This document shows, one piece after another, positions 52,795 through 62,204 of a stretch of DNA of 64,000 nt. The translations under genes were made by a program, and so were the position numbers. The stretch covers positions 682,001 through 746,000 of the forward strand of contig NZ_JAMBNS010000001.1 in NCBI RefSeq assembly GCF_023715225.1, read 5' to 3'. This stretch comes from Robertmurraya korlensis (lineage in GTDB: Bacteria; Bacillota; Bacilli; Bacillales; Cytobacillaceae). Numbering within the stretch: the stretch's first letter is position 1; each line of letters opens with the position of its first letter. Under the pieces are notes generated by a model. The model saw nothing but the letters and a program-made list of their open reading frames with translations, searched no databases and was not told the origin of the DNA.

Positions 52795-54665
52795 TTAGTA
52801 TCGAAAACGTGACAAAAACATATGGAGAAAAGGAATTATTCAATGAAATTTCTTTTACAATAAGTGCGAAAGAGAGAGTTGGACTTATTGGGGTAAATGG
52901 AACAGGAAAGTCCTCACTATTAAAAATAGTAGCAGGCGTTGATTTTCCAGATTCAGGAGAGGTAACGGCACCAAAAGATTATCGAGTTGCCTATTCTGAA
53001 CAAAATCCGGATCTCAACCCAGATTTATCGGTCCTTGATCAAGTTTTTGCTGGCGAGGCACCTGTATTGAAGCTTCTAAAAGAGTACGAAGAAACTCTTC
53101 TAGTGCTTCATAGAGTCCCGGATGATAGTAAAGTTCAAGAGAAACTGTTTGACTTACAAAAGAAAATGGATGCTTTAGATGGATGGGATGCAAGTACGAA
53201 CGCAAAAACGATTTTAAATAAGCTTGGAATTGAAGAGTATGAAAAAAAGATTGGAGAATTATCTGGTGGACAGAAAAAACGGGTAGCTCTTGCTCAAGTG
53301 TTAATTCAATCTCCAGATTTATTGATCCTAGATGAGCCTACCAATCATTTAGATTTCGAGTCGGTGAAATGGCTTGAAGATTATTTAAGTAGGTATACAG
53401 GTGCCTTATTGCTTGTGACGCATGATCGATATTTCTTAGACCGTGTGACGAACCGCGTGTTTGAACTGGATGGTGGCAGACTATACAGCTATAAAGGAAA
53501 TTATGCAGATTTTCTGGAATCTAAGGCCATTCGTGAAGAGAATGAAGCGGCGACTCTTGAAAAACAAAAAAATCTTTTTAGACGAGAGTTAGAGTGGATT
53601 AGACGAGGGGCAAAGGCGCGAACAACAAAACAGAAAGCAAGAATACAACGTTTTGAAAAGCTGGATGAGAACTTAAGCTCTGTAAAAACCACGGAAAAGC
53701 TAGATTTATCTTTATCAGGTAGCCGTTTAGGTAAGCAAGTATTCGAATTAAAAGATGCAACAAAAACGTACGAATCAAAAGTGATCCTTAGGTCTTACGA
53801 TTTACTAGTGAAACCTCATGACAGAATTGGAATTATTGGAAAAAATGGTACAGGTAAATCAACCTTATTAAATATTCTAGCTGGTAAAATCCCTCTAGAT
53901 TCAGGTGAACGAATCATCGGCCAAACAGTGAAAGTTGCCTTTTATACTCAAGAAAATGAAGATATGGACGTTTCAAAACGGATGATTGAATACATCAAAG
54001 AAACGGCACAGGTAATTCATACATCTGATGGAAAAACCATTTCCGCGACACAAATGTTAGAAAGATTTCTTTTTCCTTCATACACACACGGTACCCCTAT
54101 TAGAAAGTTATCGGGGGGAGAACGACGTCGCTTGTATTTATTAAAGCTTTTAATGACGGAACCGAATGTTTTGTTATTAGACGAACCAACGAATGATCTA
54201 GATACTCAAACATTAACGGTCTTAGAGGACTATTTAGAAGATTTTCCTGGAGTAGTGATTACAGTATCCCACGATCGTTATTTCTTAGACAAAGTGGTGG
54301 AACAATTGCTTGTGCTTGAAGGTAATGGAGCAATTGAATCTTATTATGGAAACTACAGTGAATTCCTTGAAAAGCAAGTAGAAAAGCCGGTGGTTCGAGC
54401 AAGTGTAGTAGAGAAACCAGTGGAAGAAGAAAAACCAAAGAAGAAACGAATGAGCTATAAGGAAAAGCTTGAATGGGAATCCATTGATTCTGACATTGAG
54501 AATGCGGAAAAAAGACTTGAAGAAATTGCTGTAGAGATGGGGAAAACAGGCAGTAATTTTGAAAGGGCTCAAGCTTTAATGGAAGAAGAAAATGCTTTAA
54601 ATGAAAAGCTTGAATATTTGATTGAGCGTTGGAGCTATTTATCTGAAATTGCAGAGAATAGTTAA
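52791..54665 (+). CDS. yfmR: ABC-F ATPase (YfmR-like)
   Basis: 624 residues from ATG 52791, in the ATGA overlap with ypgQ; an ATG six codons earlier is also in frame. Two ABC domains: Walker A GVNGTGKSS and GKNGTGKST, signatures LSGGQKKR and LSGGERRR, Walker B ILDEPTNHLD and LLDEPTNDLD. The linker RRGAKARTTKQKARI (P-site tRNA interaction motif) and a C-terminal coiled coil (about 545-620) are as in YfmR/Uup. No membrane part. In B. subtilis YfmR helps resolve stalled ribosomes with EF-P. Confidence 0.92.
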   Translation: MISIENVTKTYGEKELFNEISFTISAKERVGLIGVNGTGKSSLLKIVAGVDFPDSGEVTAPKDYRVAYSEQNPDLNPDLSVLDQVFAGEAPVLKLLKEYEETLLVLHRVPDDSKVQEKLFDLQKKMDALDGWDASTNAKTILNKLGIEEYEKKIGELSGGQKKRVALAQVLIQSPDLLILDEPTNHLDFESVKWLEDYLSRYTGALLLVTHDRYFLDRVTNRVFELDGGRLYSYKGNYADFLESKAIREENEAATLEKQKNLFRRELEWIRRGAKARTTKQKARIQRFEKLDENLSSVKTTEKLDLSLSGSRLGKQVFELKDATKTYESKVILRSYDLLVKPHDRIGIIGKNGTGKSTLLNILAGKIPLDSGERIIGQTVKVAFYTQENEDMDVSKRMIEYIKETAQVIHTSDGKTISATQMLERFLFPSYTHGTPIRKLSGGERRRLYLLKLLMTEPNVLLLDEPTNDLDTQTLTVLEDYLEDFPGVVITVSHDRYFLDKVVEQLLVLEGNGAIESYYGNYSEFLEKQVEKPVVRASVVEKPVEEEKPKKKRMSYKEKLEWESIDSDIENAEKRLEEIAVEMGKTGSNFERAQALMEEENALNEKLEYLIERWSYLSEIAENS

Positions 54666-54694
54666 ATATATGAACAAGGGAAGGATGAAGAGGT

Positions 54695-55819
54695 TTGAAA
54701 ATACGATCCATTGAACCAACTCCTAGTCCGAATACGATGAAGGTTATTTTAAATGAAGAGCTTCCAATGGGAAAAAGTAATAACTATAAGAAAGAGACAA
54801 GTGCCGGTGCTCCAAAGGTTATTCAAGATATCTTGACCATTGAAGGAGTAAAGGGCGTGTATCATGTAGCTGATTTCCTAGCGGTGGAAAGAAATGCGAA
54901 ATACGATTGGAAAGAAATTTTACCGAAAGTAAGGCTTGCATTCGGTGAAGAAACGGAAATAGTGGACCAAGAAGAAACGATTAATGAGCATTATGGAGAA
55001 ATTCAGGTGCTTGTTCAGATGTATAAAGGCATTCCGATGCAAATTAAGCTAACGGATGGTACAGAAGAAAGACGATATGGATTACCAGAACAGTATAAAG
55101 AGGCGGTTTCAAAGGCTCAGGATCCAGAGGATAACGTTGTAATGGTTCGACGGTGGAAAGAGTTTGGTGTTCGATACGGAGATTTCGATCAAATTGGTCA
55201 GGAAGTATTAGAAGAACTTATGGCTGCTTATACATCAGACCGACTAGATGAACTCATTCAAGAGGCGACAAGTAAGGGAACATCCAAGGTTGTAAAAAGA
55301 CAGAAACAAAAGCTAAATGTTCATTCTCTTAATGATCCAGATTGGAGAAAAAGATATCAGCTTCTAGAGCAAATGGACCATCCTGAAGTTGAAGATCTCC
55401 CAGTGCTAGAAACAGCATTGAACGACGAAAAGGCCTCCATTCGGAGATTAGCTACTGTTTATTTAGGGATGATTGAAGATAAAAAAGTATTACCTCTCCT
55501 CTATAAAGCATTAAAGGATAAAACAGTGACTGTTAGACGTACGGCAGGAGACTGCTTATCAGACCTAGGGTTTGAAGAGGCGATGGAAGAAATGATGAAG
55601 GCATTAAGTGATGGAAGTAAATTGGTGCGCTGGAGAGCGGCAATGTTTCTATATGAATTGGGAGATGACCGTGCACTTTCTGCCCTTAAGGCAGCAGAAG
55701 AAGATCCGGAATTTGAAGTAAGCTTACAAATTAAACTTGCTATCGAAAGAATTGAATTGGGTGAGGATGCAAAAGGATCAGTTTGGAAACAAATGACGGA
55801 AGCAAGAAAACAAAACTAA
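54695..55819 (+). CDS. ypgR: YpgR: Nfu N-terminal domain plus HEAT repeats
   Basis: 374 residues. The N-terminal ~90 residues read IRSIEPTPSPNTMKVILNE and IEGVKGVYHVADFLAVER, the Scaffold-Nfu N domain. Residues ~215-360 are HEAT-like repeats (YLGMIEDKKVLPLLYKALKD, GFEEAMEEMMKALSD). No Nfu CxxC cluster is present, so it does not carry Fe-S itself. Related to B. subtilis YpgR. TTG 54695 with AAGGA upstream. Confidence 0.9.
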   Translation: MKIRSIEPTPSPNTMKVILNEELPMGKSNNYKKETSAGAPKVIQDILTIEGVKGVYHVADFLAVERNAKYDWKEILPKVRLAFGEETEIVDQEETINEHYGEIQVLVQMYKGIPMQIKLTDGTEERRYGLPEQYKEAVSKAQDPEDNVVMVRRWKEFGVRYGDFDQIGQEVLEELMAAYTSDRLDELIQEATSKGTSKVVKRQKQKLNVHSLNDPDWRKRYQLLEQMDHPEVEDLPVLETALNDEKASIRRLATVYLGMIEDKKVLPLLYKALKDKTVTVRRTAGDCLSDLGFEEAMEEMMKALSDGSKLVRWRAAMFLYELGDDRALSALKAAEEDPEFEVSLQIKLAIERIELGEDAKGSVWKQMTEARKQN

Positions 55820-55887
55820 GAAAATTGCATCATTTGAAATAAATATAGTATGCTAACTATGGATATAGATAGTAGGAGGGATTTTTT

Positions 55888-56322
55888 ATGTCAATGGCAT
55901 ATGAGGAATATATGAGACAAATGGTAAAGCCAATGCGTGAAGAACTGGTTCATGCGGGTTTTGAAGAGTTACAATCAGAAGTAGAAGTAGAAAATTTTAT
56001 GGATCAAAACGATGACACTGCCTTAATTTTTGTTAACTCTGTATGTGGCTGCGCTGCAGGTTTAGCTCGTCCAGCTGCAACTCAAGCAGTTGTTAGAACG
56101 GACAAAAAACCTGCCAAGCTGGTTACTGTTTTTGCTGGTCAAGACAAAGAAGCAACGGCTAAAATGCGTGAGTATTTCGAAGGGTTCCCACCGTCATCTC
56201 CTTCCATGGTACTTGTAAAAGGGAAGCAAGTGGTTCACTTTATCCATCGCCACGATATCGAAGACCACACAATGGAAGAAATTATGGAGAATCTCCAATC
56301 AGCATTTGAACAAAATTGTTAA
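55888..56322 (+). CDS. brxA: Bacilliredoxin BrxA (YphP)
   Basis: 144 residues. The CGC active site is Cys53-Gly-Cys55 in VNSVCGCAAGLARPA, and PPSSPS with HRHDIE follow, as in BrxA/BrxB. It removes bacillithiol from mixed disulfides, which implies a bacillithiol-using organism. ATG 55888 with AGGAGGG. Choice of BrxA over BrxB rests on the neighbourhood (near ypgR and ypjP). Confidence 0.9.
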   Translation: MSMAYEEYMRQMVKPMREELVHAGFEELQSEVEVENFMDQNDDTALIFVNSVCGCAAGLARPAATQAVVRTDKKPAKLVTVFAGQDKEATAKMREYFEGFPPSSPSMVLVKGKQVVHFIHRHDIEDHTMEEIMENLQSAFEQNC

Positions 56323-56328
56323 AGGAAA

Positions 56329-56358
56329 AGGGATGTCAGTTGACATTCCTTTTTTTCT
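56329..56358 (+). terminator. Intrinsic terminator after brxA
   Basis: Stem GGGATGTCA / TGACATTCC with a two-base loop and a seven-T tail. Confidence 0.78.
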
Positions 56359-56375
56359 GAAAGGAAAGAAACTAT

Positions 56376-57149
56376 ATGTTTGTCACAACAGCAGGACGAA
56401 CTAATCCAGACATGATTGAAGAGGCAAAGACGATAGCGTTGGAACTCGAATGTCCCTATCAGGAAAGACGGAAAAAATCGGTTCAGACTCTGCAATCTTT
56501 GTATAAGGGAGATTGTATTGTCGTTGGAAAGGAAAGACTGGAGTTATTTTTAATGAATTCAGATGAGCCGTTTTTCTTCCATCCTAACTCCTCTATGTTC
56601 AGAATTAAAAGACTGCTAAAATACGAACACGATCCTTTTATTGATGCAACAGGTCTGGTGAAAGGAATGAGTCTCCTTGATTGTACATTAGGACTTGCCT
56701 CCGACAGTATTGTTGCTAGCTTTGTTGTTGGAGCATCAGGAAAAGTGGTTGGGACAGAAGAAAATAAATACCTTGCATATCTTGTAAGTCGAGGATTAAA
56801 GAGCTGGCAGTCTGGTTTAGCAGGAATGGATGAGGCTATGCGTGCCATTTCGGTACAACATTCAAGTGCATTATCATATATTAAGAAAATTCCTAGCAAT
56901 GAGTTTGATTGCGTGTATATTGACCCAATGTTTGAAGAAACCATCTTGGAGTCGGACGGAATACGTGCATTAGCTGAGTTAGCGGTGTATTCAGAAGTAA
57001 GGGAAGAGTTCATTTCGGAGGCGAAAAGAGTGGCGAGGAGACGGCTCGTGTTAAAGGATCATTTTCGTAGCAAGCGCTTCGAGCAGTTTGGATTCTCAGT
57101 TATGAAAAGACCGTCAGCTAAATTTCATTTCGGGATTATTACAAAATGA
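56376..57149 (+). CDS. Class I SAM methyltransferase, RsmJ-like
   Basis: 257 residues. The SAM site is LLDCTLGLASDSIVASFVVG, matching the DATAGLGRDA pattern of RsmJ, and the catalytic segment is YIDPMFEET. RsmJ methylates G1516 of 16S rRNA in E. coli; the Bacillus homologue (probably YpiP) is less studied. ATG 56376 follows AAAGGAAAG. Confidence 0.82.
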   Translation: MFVTTAGRTNPDMIEEAKTIALELECPYQERRKKSVQTLQSLYKGDCIVVGKERLELFLMNSDEPFFFHPNSSMFRIKRLLKYEHDPFIDATGLVKGMSLLDCTLGLASDSIVASFVVGASGKVVGTEENKYLAYLVSRGLKSWQSGLAGMDEAMRAISVQHSSALSYIKKIPSNEFDCVYIDPMFEETILESDGIRALAELAVYSEVREEFISEAKRVARRRLVLKDHFRSKRFEQFGFSVMKRPSAKFHFGIITK

Positions 57150-57259
57150 TGATATTTGTTATTTAATCTCCCACTTTCTACTGTAAAAAGAGTATAATAT
57201 GAGAAAAGAGCCATTATTTTCTAAATATTCTTAAATGCTAGTAGAAAGGATTGGAGATC

Positions 57260-57850
57260 ATGCCAAAATGGTTGCAAAAATCCTTCGTCGTGTTGGTTAC
57301 AATATTAACTTTTGGTTTGGTAACACCATCCCAAACCTTTCTATATAATCAGGCTTCGGCGGATAAACCAACACGTGAAGATTCAGTTAAAGCGGAAACT
57401 ACATATACTCAAATAGAAGAGATTACGGAAGAAGAGTTAGATAGTAGCGACCAGATCATACAAAGCTGGTTAAATGAAGCAGAAGAGTTATCATACCTGA
57501 AATTTGGAAGCAGAATCAAGCCTGTGATAGAAGACGAATTTAAACAGATTATTCTACCGAATATTCATAAAGCAATTGAAGAAGTTGCCGTACAGTACCC
57601 GGAAGAAAAACTATCATACCTAGAATTAAGCGAAGTCCCAACTGGAGGCAACGCTGAAAAAATATTTCACCTGTTTAGCAAAGAAAACAACAAAGACATC
57701 ATCCGCTTCCACGTAAGAAAGGACCACCCACCCCAAAGTGGCTATTGGTTTAACTTTCACTACCACACAAGCGATGACAATTTCGAAGCCCACCACGACC
57801 TAGGATCAATCTATTGGGACACAAACACCCCACCTAAGTGGATGAGCTGA
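57260..57850 (+). CDS. ypjP: YpjP-like exported protein
   Basis: 196 residues from ATG 57260, with AAAGGA/GGAG upstream (a TTG at 57251 lies within it). Signal-type N terminus: two Lys, hydrophobic stretch FVVLVTILTFGLVTP, probable cleavage after QASA. The mature part is acidic, then WFNFHYHTSDDNFEAHHDLG and ends PPKWMS. B. subtilis ypjP lies beside thyB-dfrA, as here. Function unknown. Confidence 0.87.
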   Translation: MPKWLQKSFVVLVTILTFGLVTPSQTFLYNQASADKPTREDSVKAETTYTQIEEITEEELDSSDQIIQSWLNEAEELSYLKFGSRIKPVIEDEFKQIILPNIHKAIEEVAVQYPEEKLSYLELSEVPTGGNAEKIFHLFSKENNKDIIRFHVRKDHPPQSGYWFNFHYHTSDDNFEAHHDLGSIYWDTNTPPKWMS

Positions 57851-57854
57851 CAAG

Positions 57855-57892
57855 AAATCCCCTTCGACTGGATGTCGGAGGGGATTTTTGTG
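57855..57892 (+). terminator. Intrinsic terminator after ypjP
   Basis: Fourteen-pair stem 57855-57868 with 57874-57887 (AAATCCCC / GGGGATTT at its base), loop TGGAT, then T run. Confidence 0.9.
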
Positions 57893-57946
57893 TCTTGGCA
57901 GAAAGGAATATAGTTAGTTGCGCAATGGTAAGTGAACTCTATGACA

Positions 57947-58075
57947 TAGGACAAGAGATTTCCAGAAACTAGTGAAATCGGAGGACCAAGTTGGGCTTTA
58001 GGACATGTAATTTCCAGAAACTAGTGGAATAGGTGTGGTAAGTTTGGCTTTAGGACATTTGATTTCCAGAACCTG
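57947..58075. repeat. 52-bp imperfect tandem repeat, about 2.5 copies
   Basis: Unit starts at TAGGACA: copies at 57947-57998 and 57999-58050 (exact 52-base period, 41 of 52 identical by my count) and a partial third from 58051. Each copy has ATTTCCAGAA(A)CTAGTG at the same place. It fills much of the 430-base gap between ypjP and thymidylate synthase (57851-58281); nothing else is evident there. Confidence 0.8.
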
Positions 58076-58281
58076 CAACTCAAAAGAAATTTCACGCTCT
58101 TTTACAATCAAAATTTCACATCCCCTCTAGAAATAAAACAAATAGGAAAACCACCGACAATCACTTGAGCCAAAACTCAAATACCTCCAAAATTTTCACC
58201 TCCTAATTGACCTAGCCTCCAAAACATTATACCCTTGTAAAAGACTAGTATTTCGTAAAATTTGTGACAGTAGGTGGAAGA

Positions 58282-59076
58282 ATGAAACAATATTTAGAGC
58301 TATGTAAGCATGTGTTAGAAAATGGTGTGAAAAAACAAGATCGTACAGGAACGGGCACCATAAGTACATTTGGTTATCAAATGCGTTTTGATTTACAAGA
58401 AGGTTTTCCTCTTGTGACAACAAAAAAATTACATTTGAAATCAATTATTCATGAACTACTTTGGTTCCTTCAAGGTGACACGAATATAAAGTATCTACAA
58501 GATAACGGCGTTCGCATTTGGAATGAATGGGCAGACGAAGAAGGAAATTTAGGTCCTGTGTACGGACACCAGTGGAGATCATGGACAACTTCGACAGGGG
58601 AAACAGTGGACCAAATTACTGAGCTGGTTAATCAAATTAAAACAAACCCTGATTCAAGGCGTTTAATTGTAAATGCATGGAATGTCGGTGATATTGATAA
58701 AATGGCACTTCCTCCTTGTCACTGTCTATTTCAATTTCATGTGGCAGACGGTAAGCTAAGCTGTCAGTTATATCAACGTTCGGCTGATGTGTTTTTAGGT
58801 GTTCCATTTAATATAGCGTCCTATGCGCTTTTAACAATGATGGTTGCACAAGTATGTGATCTTGAACCAGGTGAATTTATTCATACGTTTGGGGATGCGC
58901 ATATTTACTTGAATCATATAGAGCAAGTAGAACTACAGCTTACTAGACAGCCACATCCATTACCTACTTTAAAAATAAACCCAGAGAAAAAAGACCTGTT
59001 TGGCTTTACGTATGACGATTTTGAGTTGGTTAACTACGAGGCACATCCTCATATTAAAGGGGCTGTTAGTGTATGA
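58282..59076 (+). CDS. thyA: Thymidylate synthase (ThyA-type; B. subtilis ThyB)
   Basis: 264 residues from ATG 58282, with AGGTGGAAG upstream (frame open six codons further). Catalytic Cys in [12 protein letters not shown], folate and dUMP sites [29 protein letters not shown], and the end HIKGAVSV. It is the 264-residue E. coli ThyA-like form, which B. subtilis calls ThyB. Operon with dfrA, overlapping by four bases. Confidence 0.95.
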   Translation: MKQYLELCKHVLENGVKKQDRTGTGTISTFGYQMRFDLQEGFPLVTTKKLHLKSIIHELLWFLQGDTNIKYLQDNGVRIWNEWADEEGNLGPVYGHQWRSWTTSTGETVDQITELVNQIKTNPDSRRLIVNAWNVGDIDKMALPPCHCLFQFHVADGKLSCQLYQRSADVFLGVPFNIASYALLTMMVAQVCDLEPGEFIHTFGDAHIYLNHIEQVELQLTRQPHPLPTLKINPEKKDLFGFTYDDFELVNYEAHPHIKGAVSV

Positions 59077-59552
59077 TTTCCCTTCTTTGGGCAATGGACG
59101 AGAACCGGGCGATCGGTCGTAACAATCAACTTCCTTGGCATCTTCCTGAGGATTTAAAGTATTTTAAAAGAGTAACAATGGGAAAGCCCATTGCGATGGG
59201 CAGAAAAACATATGATTCTATTGGACGGCCACTACCTGGTCGAGAAAATATTGTTATAACACGTAGTCAAGGAATAACTATTGAAGGCTGTACAGTTATT
59301 CATGATGTAAAAGATTTATTAAAGCGTGACGATGAAGAGCTTTTTGTGATTGGTGGAGCTGAAATTTTTAGAGAGATTCTTCCTTTCGCAGATCGCCTTT
59401 ATGTTACGGAAATTCGTGAAGAGTTCGAGGCAGATACGTTTTTCCCGGAATACAATTTATCCGACTGGGAGCTTATTGAATCCACTCCAGGTGTGAAAGA
59501 CGAAAAAAACCCTTACGACTATGAATTTCTAGTGTACCAACGTAAGCAGTGA
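59073..59552 (+). CDS. dfrA: Dihydrofolate reductase
   Basis: 159 residues. [30 protein letters not shown] (first 20 diagnostic), [16 protein letters not shown] and FVIGGAEIF are the NADPH and folate sites. It regenerates tetrahydrofolate used by thymidylate synthase encoded just before. ATG 59073 overlaps the thyA stop (ATGA). Confidence 0.96.
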   Translation: MISLLWAMDENRAIGRNNQLPWHLPEDLKYFKRVTMGKPIAMGRKTYDSIGRPLPGRENIVITRSQGITIEGCTVIHDVKDLLKRDDEELFVIGGAEIFREILPFADRLYVTEIREEFEADTFFPEYNLSDWELIESTPGVKDEKNPYDYEFLVYQRKQ

Positions 59553-59574
59553 GTAATCACTGCTTATTTTTTAT
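59543..59574 (+). terminator. Intrinsic terminator after dfrA
   Basis: Ten-base stem TAAGCAGTGA / TCACTGCTTA with loop GTAA, then TTTTTTA. It overlaps the dfrA stop codon. Confidence 0.88.
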
Positions 59575-59633
59575 ACATAAAATCTATTCAATCAAGTATA
59601 ATTAGTGTGGTTACATAATGGAGGGATAACAGG

Positions 59634-60365
59634 ATGATTAGGCTGATGGCCGTTTTTTTGTACATGAGTGGGTACTTGGTTTATAGCATACCTAAATTAC
59701 AAAGAATGAAAAAATTAGACAAACGTTTATCAGTTTCAGAAAGAGATCAGTTAATTCATACGATTCCAAACAAATGGTCGAAAACAATTATGAAATTGAC
59801 GGGTTCTAAGGTGAAGGTGGAGGGGATTGAGAATCTTCCTGAAGGTGCAGTTGTCATGATTAGCAATCACGAAGGAGACTTTGATATTCCTACATTGCTG
59901 GCTAGCATTGAAAAGCCCTTTGGGTTTATATCAAAAGTAGAAGTGAAAAAAGTCCCGATTCTTTCTACATGGATGGAAATCATGAATTGCGTGTTTATTG
60001 ATCGAAGCGATCGTAGGAAATCGGTTCAATCGATACGGGAGGCTGTTAAGTTATTAAATGAGGGTCACTCCATTGCTATTTTTCCAGAAGGAACGAGAAG
60101 TAAAGGGGGACCGGTTGGTGAGTTTAAATCTGGCGGATTCCGACTTGCAAAGGATGCGAAGGTACCAATTGTGCCGATTAGTATTTCTGGTACATCTGAC
60201 GTATTCGAAAAAAATGGCCGTTTGGTGAAACCAGCTTCCATTCAGGTGAGGATATTACCTAGTGTTCCTTCTACGATATTTGATCAAAAGGATATGAAGG
60301 AAGTTTCAGATTACGTCCGAGAGATCATTGTTAATTCTCAAAAGGATGAAAAAATCGCATCATGA
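59634..60365 (+). CDS. PlsC-like lysophospholipid acyltransferase
   Basis: 243 residues. N-terminal membrane helix, then acyltransferase motifs: NHEGDFDIPTLL (HX4D), IDRSDRRKSVQSI, FPEGTRSKGG and VPISISGTSD. It is expected to acylate 1-acyl-glycerol-3-phosphate at the inner membrane. Longer at the N terminus than B. subtilis PlsC (YhdO, 199), so it may be a paralogue. ATG 59634 after GGAGGG. Confidence 0.88.
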   Translation: MIRLMAVFLYMSGYLVYSIPKLQRMKKLDKRLSVSERDQLIHTIPNKWSKTIMKLTGSKVKVEGIENLPEGAVVMISNHEGDFDIPTLLASIEKPFGFISKVEVKKVPILSTWMEIMNCVFIDRSDRRKSVQSIREAVKLLNEGHSIAIFPEGTRSKGGPVGEFKSGGFRLAKDAKVPIVPISISGTSDVFEKNGRLVKPASIQVRILPSVPSTIFDQKDMKEVSDYVREIIVNSQKDEKIAS

Positions 60366-60368
60366 CAT

Positions 60369-60402
60369 GCTAGGCTTTAGGAGTCTAGCTTTTTTTTCTT
60401 TT
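60369..60402 (+). terminator. Intrinsic terminator after acyltransferase gene
   Basis: Eight-pair stem GCTAGGCT / AGTCTAGC with loop TTAGG and an eight-T run. Confidence 0.83.
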
Positions 60403-60472
60403 TCTGAGGATAGGCTAAACCAATTATAACCAGTTCTATAAATTGAAAAATACAAATTTTTTGATAATAAGC

Positions 60473-60500
60473 TTGAAATGATGGGTGAGAGTGGTATAAT
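60473..60500 (+). promoter_or_regulatory. Extended -10 promoter of ilvA
   Basis: TTGAAA (60473-60478), 16-base spacer and TATAAT (60495-60500) preceded by TGG. It gives a leader of ~25 bases, too short for a T-box. Confidence 0.75.
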
Positions 60501-60533
60501 GTACTGATTATAACGGGAAAATGGAGGATGGTT

Positions 60534-61802
60534 ATGGAACAGAAAGTGCTGAAAAAAAGATGGGTGCAGGTTGAAGATATTTTAATTGCGCACCACCAAC
60601 TTAAAGACATCGTTGCCCATACACCGTTACAAAAAAACGAGCGTTTATCAGAAAAATATGATTGTAATGTGTATTTAAAAAGGGAAGATTTGCAGCACGT
60701 TCGCTCTTTTAAGTTAAGAGGTGCTTTTTATAAGATGAAAGCACTTGGTAAGGACAATCTCTCTAATGGGGTTGTTTGTGCAAGTGCGGGAAATCATGCT
60801 CAAGGTGTAGCATATGCTTGTCGTCATCTTGGTGTACAAGGGAAAATTTATATGCCAACGACTACACCGAAGCAAAAAGTTGGGCAAGTAGAGTTATTTG
60901 GTAGAGGGTTTATTGAAATTATTCTTGTTGGGGATACGTTCGATGATTCTTATGCTAAAGCGGTTGAGTGTGCGGAAAAAGAAGGAAGGACCTTCATTCA
61001 TCCTTTTGATGATGAGCTTGTAATCGCAGGACAAGGAACGGTCGCTGTAGAAATACTGCAGGATTGTGAAGAATCCGTAGATTATGTGTTTGCTAGTATT
61101 GGTGGTGGAGGACTCATGGCGGGTGTGAGCACGTACGTAAAAAGCGTCTCTCCTCAAACAAAGCTAATAGGTGTGGAACCTTATGGTGCCCCAGCGATGA
61201 AGACCTCTTTTCATAACGAAGTGGTGACTCCTCTTGATGACATCGATAAGTTCGTTGATGGAGCTGCTGTAAAAAGTGTGGGTAGTAAAACATTTGATAC
61301 TTGCTATGAATTGTTGGATGATATTCTACTGGTTCCAGAAGGGAAGGTTTGCACAAGTATTTTAGAATTATACAACGAGCATGCCATCGTGGCTGAGCCA
61401 GCTGGTGCATTACCAATTGCAGCTCTTGATCTTTATAAGGATGAAATTAAAGGGAAAAATATTGTTGTTATTATCAGCGGTGGAAATAACGATATTGGTC
61501 GTATGCAGGAAATTAAAGAGCGTTCATTGTTGTATGAAGGTCTACTTTATTATTTCATCGTTAACTTCCCTCAACGTGCGGGTGCACTTCGTGAGTTTTT
61601 AGATGAAGTATTGTCACCAACGGATGATATTACACAATTCGAATATACTAAGAAAAATAATAAAGAAAATGGACCAGCACTTGTAGGAATCGAAATACAG
61701 AAGAAGGAAGACTACAAAGGATTAATTGAAAGATTAAACAAAAAAGGTTTTGCTTTTACAGAGGTAAATAAAGATAGTAACTTATTTAATTTGCTCATTT
61801 AA
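60534..61802 (+). CDS. ilvA: Threonine dehydratase
   Basis: 422 residues from ATG 60534 (GGAGG six bases upstream; the ATG at 60528 abuts that site). PLP lysine in RSFKLRGAFYK, glycine loop SIGGGGLMAGVS, SAGNHAQGVA, and a C-terminal single ACT-like regulatory domain (about 335-422). First step of isoleucine synthesis from threonine; same length as B. subtilis IlvA. Confidence 0.95.
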   Translation: MEQKVLKKRWVQVEDILIAHHQLKDIVAHTPLQKNERLSEKYDCNVYLKREDLQHVRSFKLRGAFYKMKALGKDNLSNGVVCASAGNHAQGVAYACRHLGVQGKIYMPTTTPKQKVGQVELFGRGFIEIILVGDTFDDSYAKAVECAEKEGRTFIHPFDDELVIAGQGTVAVEILQDCEESVDYVFASIGGGGLMAGVSTYVKSVSPQTKLIGVEPYGAPAMKTSFHNEVVTPLDDIDKFVDGAAVKSVGSKTFDTCYELLDDILLVPEGKVCTSILELYNEHAIVAEPAGALPIAALDLYKDEIKGKNIVVIISGGNNDIGRMQEIKERSLLYEGLLYYFIVNFPQRAGALREFLDEVLSPTDDITQFEYTKKNNKENGPALVGIEIQKKEDYKGLIERLNKKGFAFTEVNKDSNLFNLLI

Positions 61803-61944
61803 TGTATAATGATAAGAGGAAATGACATCTACTGAAATTGTGAACTTATTATGACAATGTGCTTCATATTGGCTCATTCTCTGTTAAAAGTACTATAATC
61901 GTAGTAGATTAGTTATTCTAATTAACCAAAGGGGATGTTCTACA

Positions 61945-62142
61945 GTGTTTTCAAACATCGGAGTTCCTGGATTGATCCTTATCCTTGTACTTGCTTTAAT
62001 TATTTTCGGACCTAAAAAGCTCCCTGAGATTGGTCGTGCATTTGGTCAAACTCTTCGTGAATTTAAAAAATCTACTCGTGAGCTAACAAGTGATGTAATG
62101 GAAGAGCTCGATGAGGATAAAAAGAAGAATGCTACGAAATAA
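61945..62142 (+). CDS. tatA: TatA twin-arginine translocase subunit
   Basis: 65 residues: one membrane helix ([17 protein letters not shown]), the [17 protein letters not shown] hinge and amphipathic helix, and a charged tail. Size fits TatAy. GTG 61945 follows AAAGGGG. Paired with tatC 62 bases on, but an intrinsic terminator lies between them. Confidence 0.95.
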   Translation: MFSNIGVPGLILILVLALIIFGPKKLPEIGRAFGQTLREFKKSTRELTSDVMEELDEDKKKNATK

Positions 62143-62143
62143 G

Positions 62144-62171
62144 GTGTAAGATATTTCTTACACTTTTTTTC
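62144..62171 (+). terminator. Terminator between tatA and tatC
   Basis: Eight-base stem GTGTAAGA / TCTTACAC, loop TATT, followed by TTTTTTT. It begins two bases after the tatA stop and ends ~34 bases before tatC. Confidence 0.85.
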
Positions 62172-62204
62172 TCGATTACATTTTGTTTATGGTAGGGGAC
62201 TTAC

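Noticed and set aside
57947-58075. Possible CRISPR array
   Set aside because: The repeats are directly adjacent, imperfect and 52 bases long, without unique spacers or cas genes nearby.
60404-60533. T-box leader for ilvA
   Set aside because: The promoter is only ~25 bases from the ribosome site, and no T-box sequence or specifier hairpin is visible.
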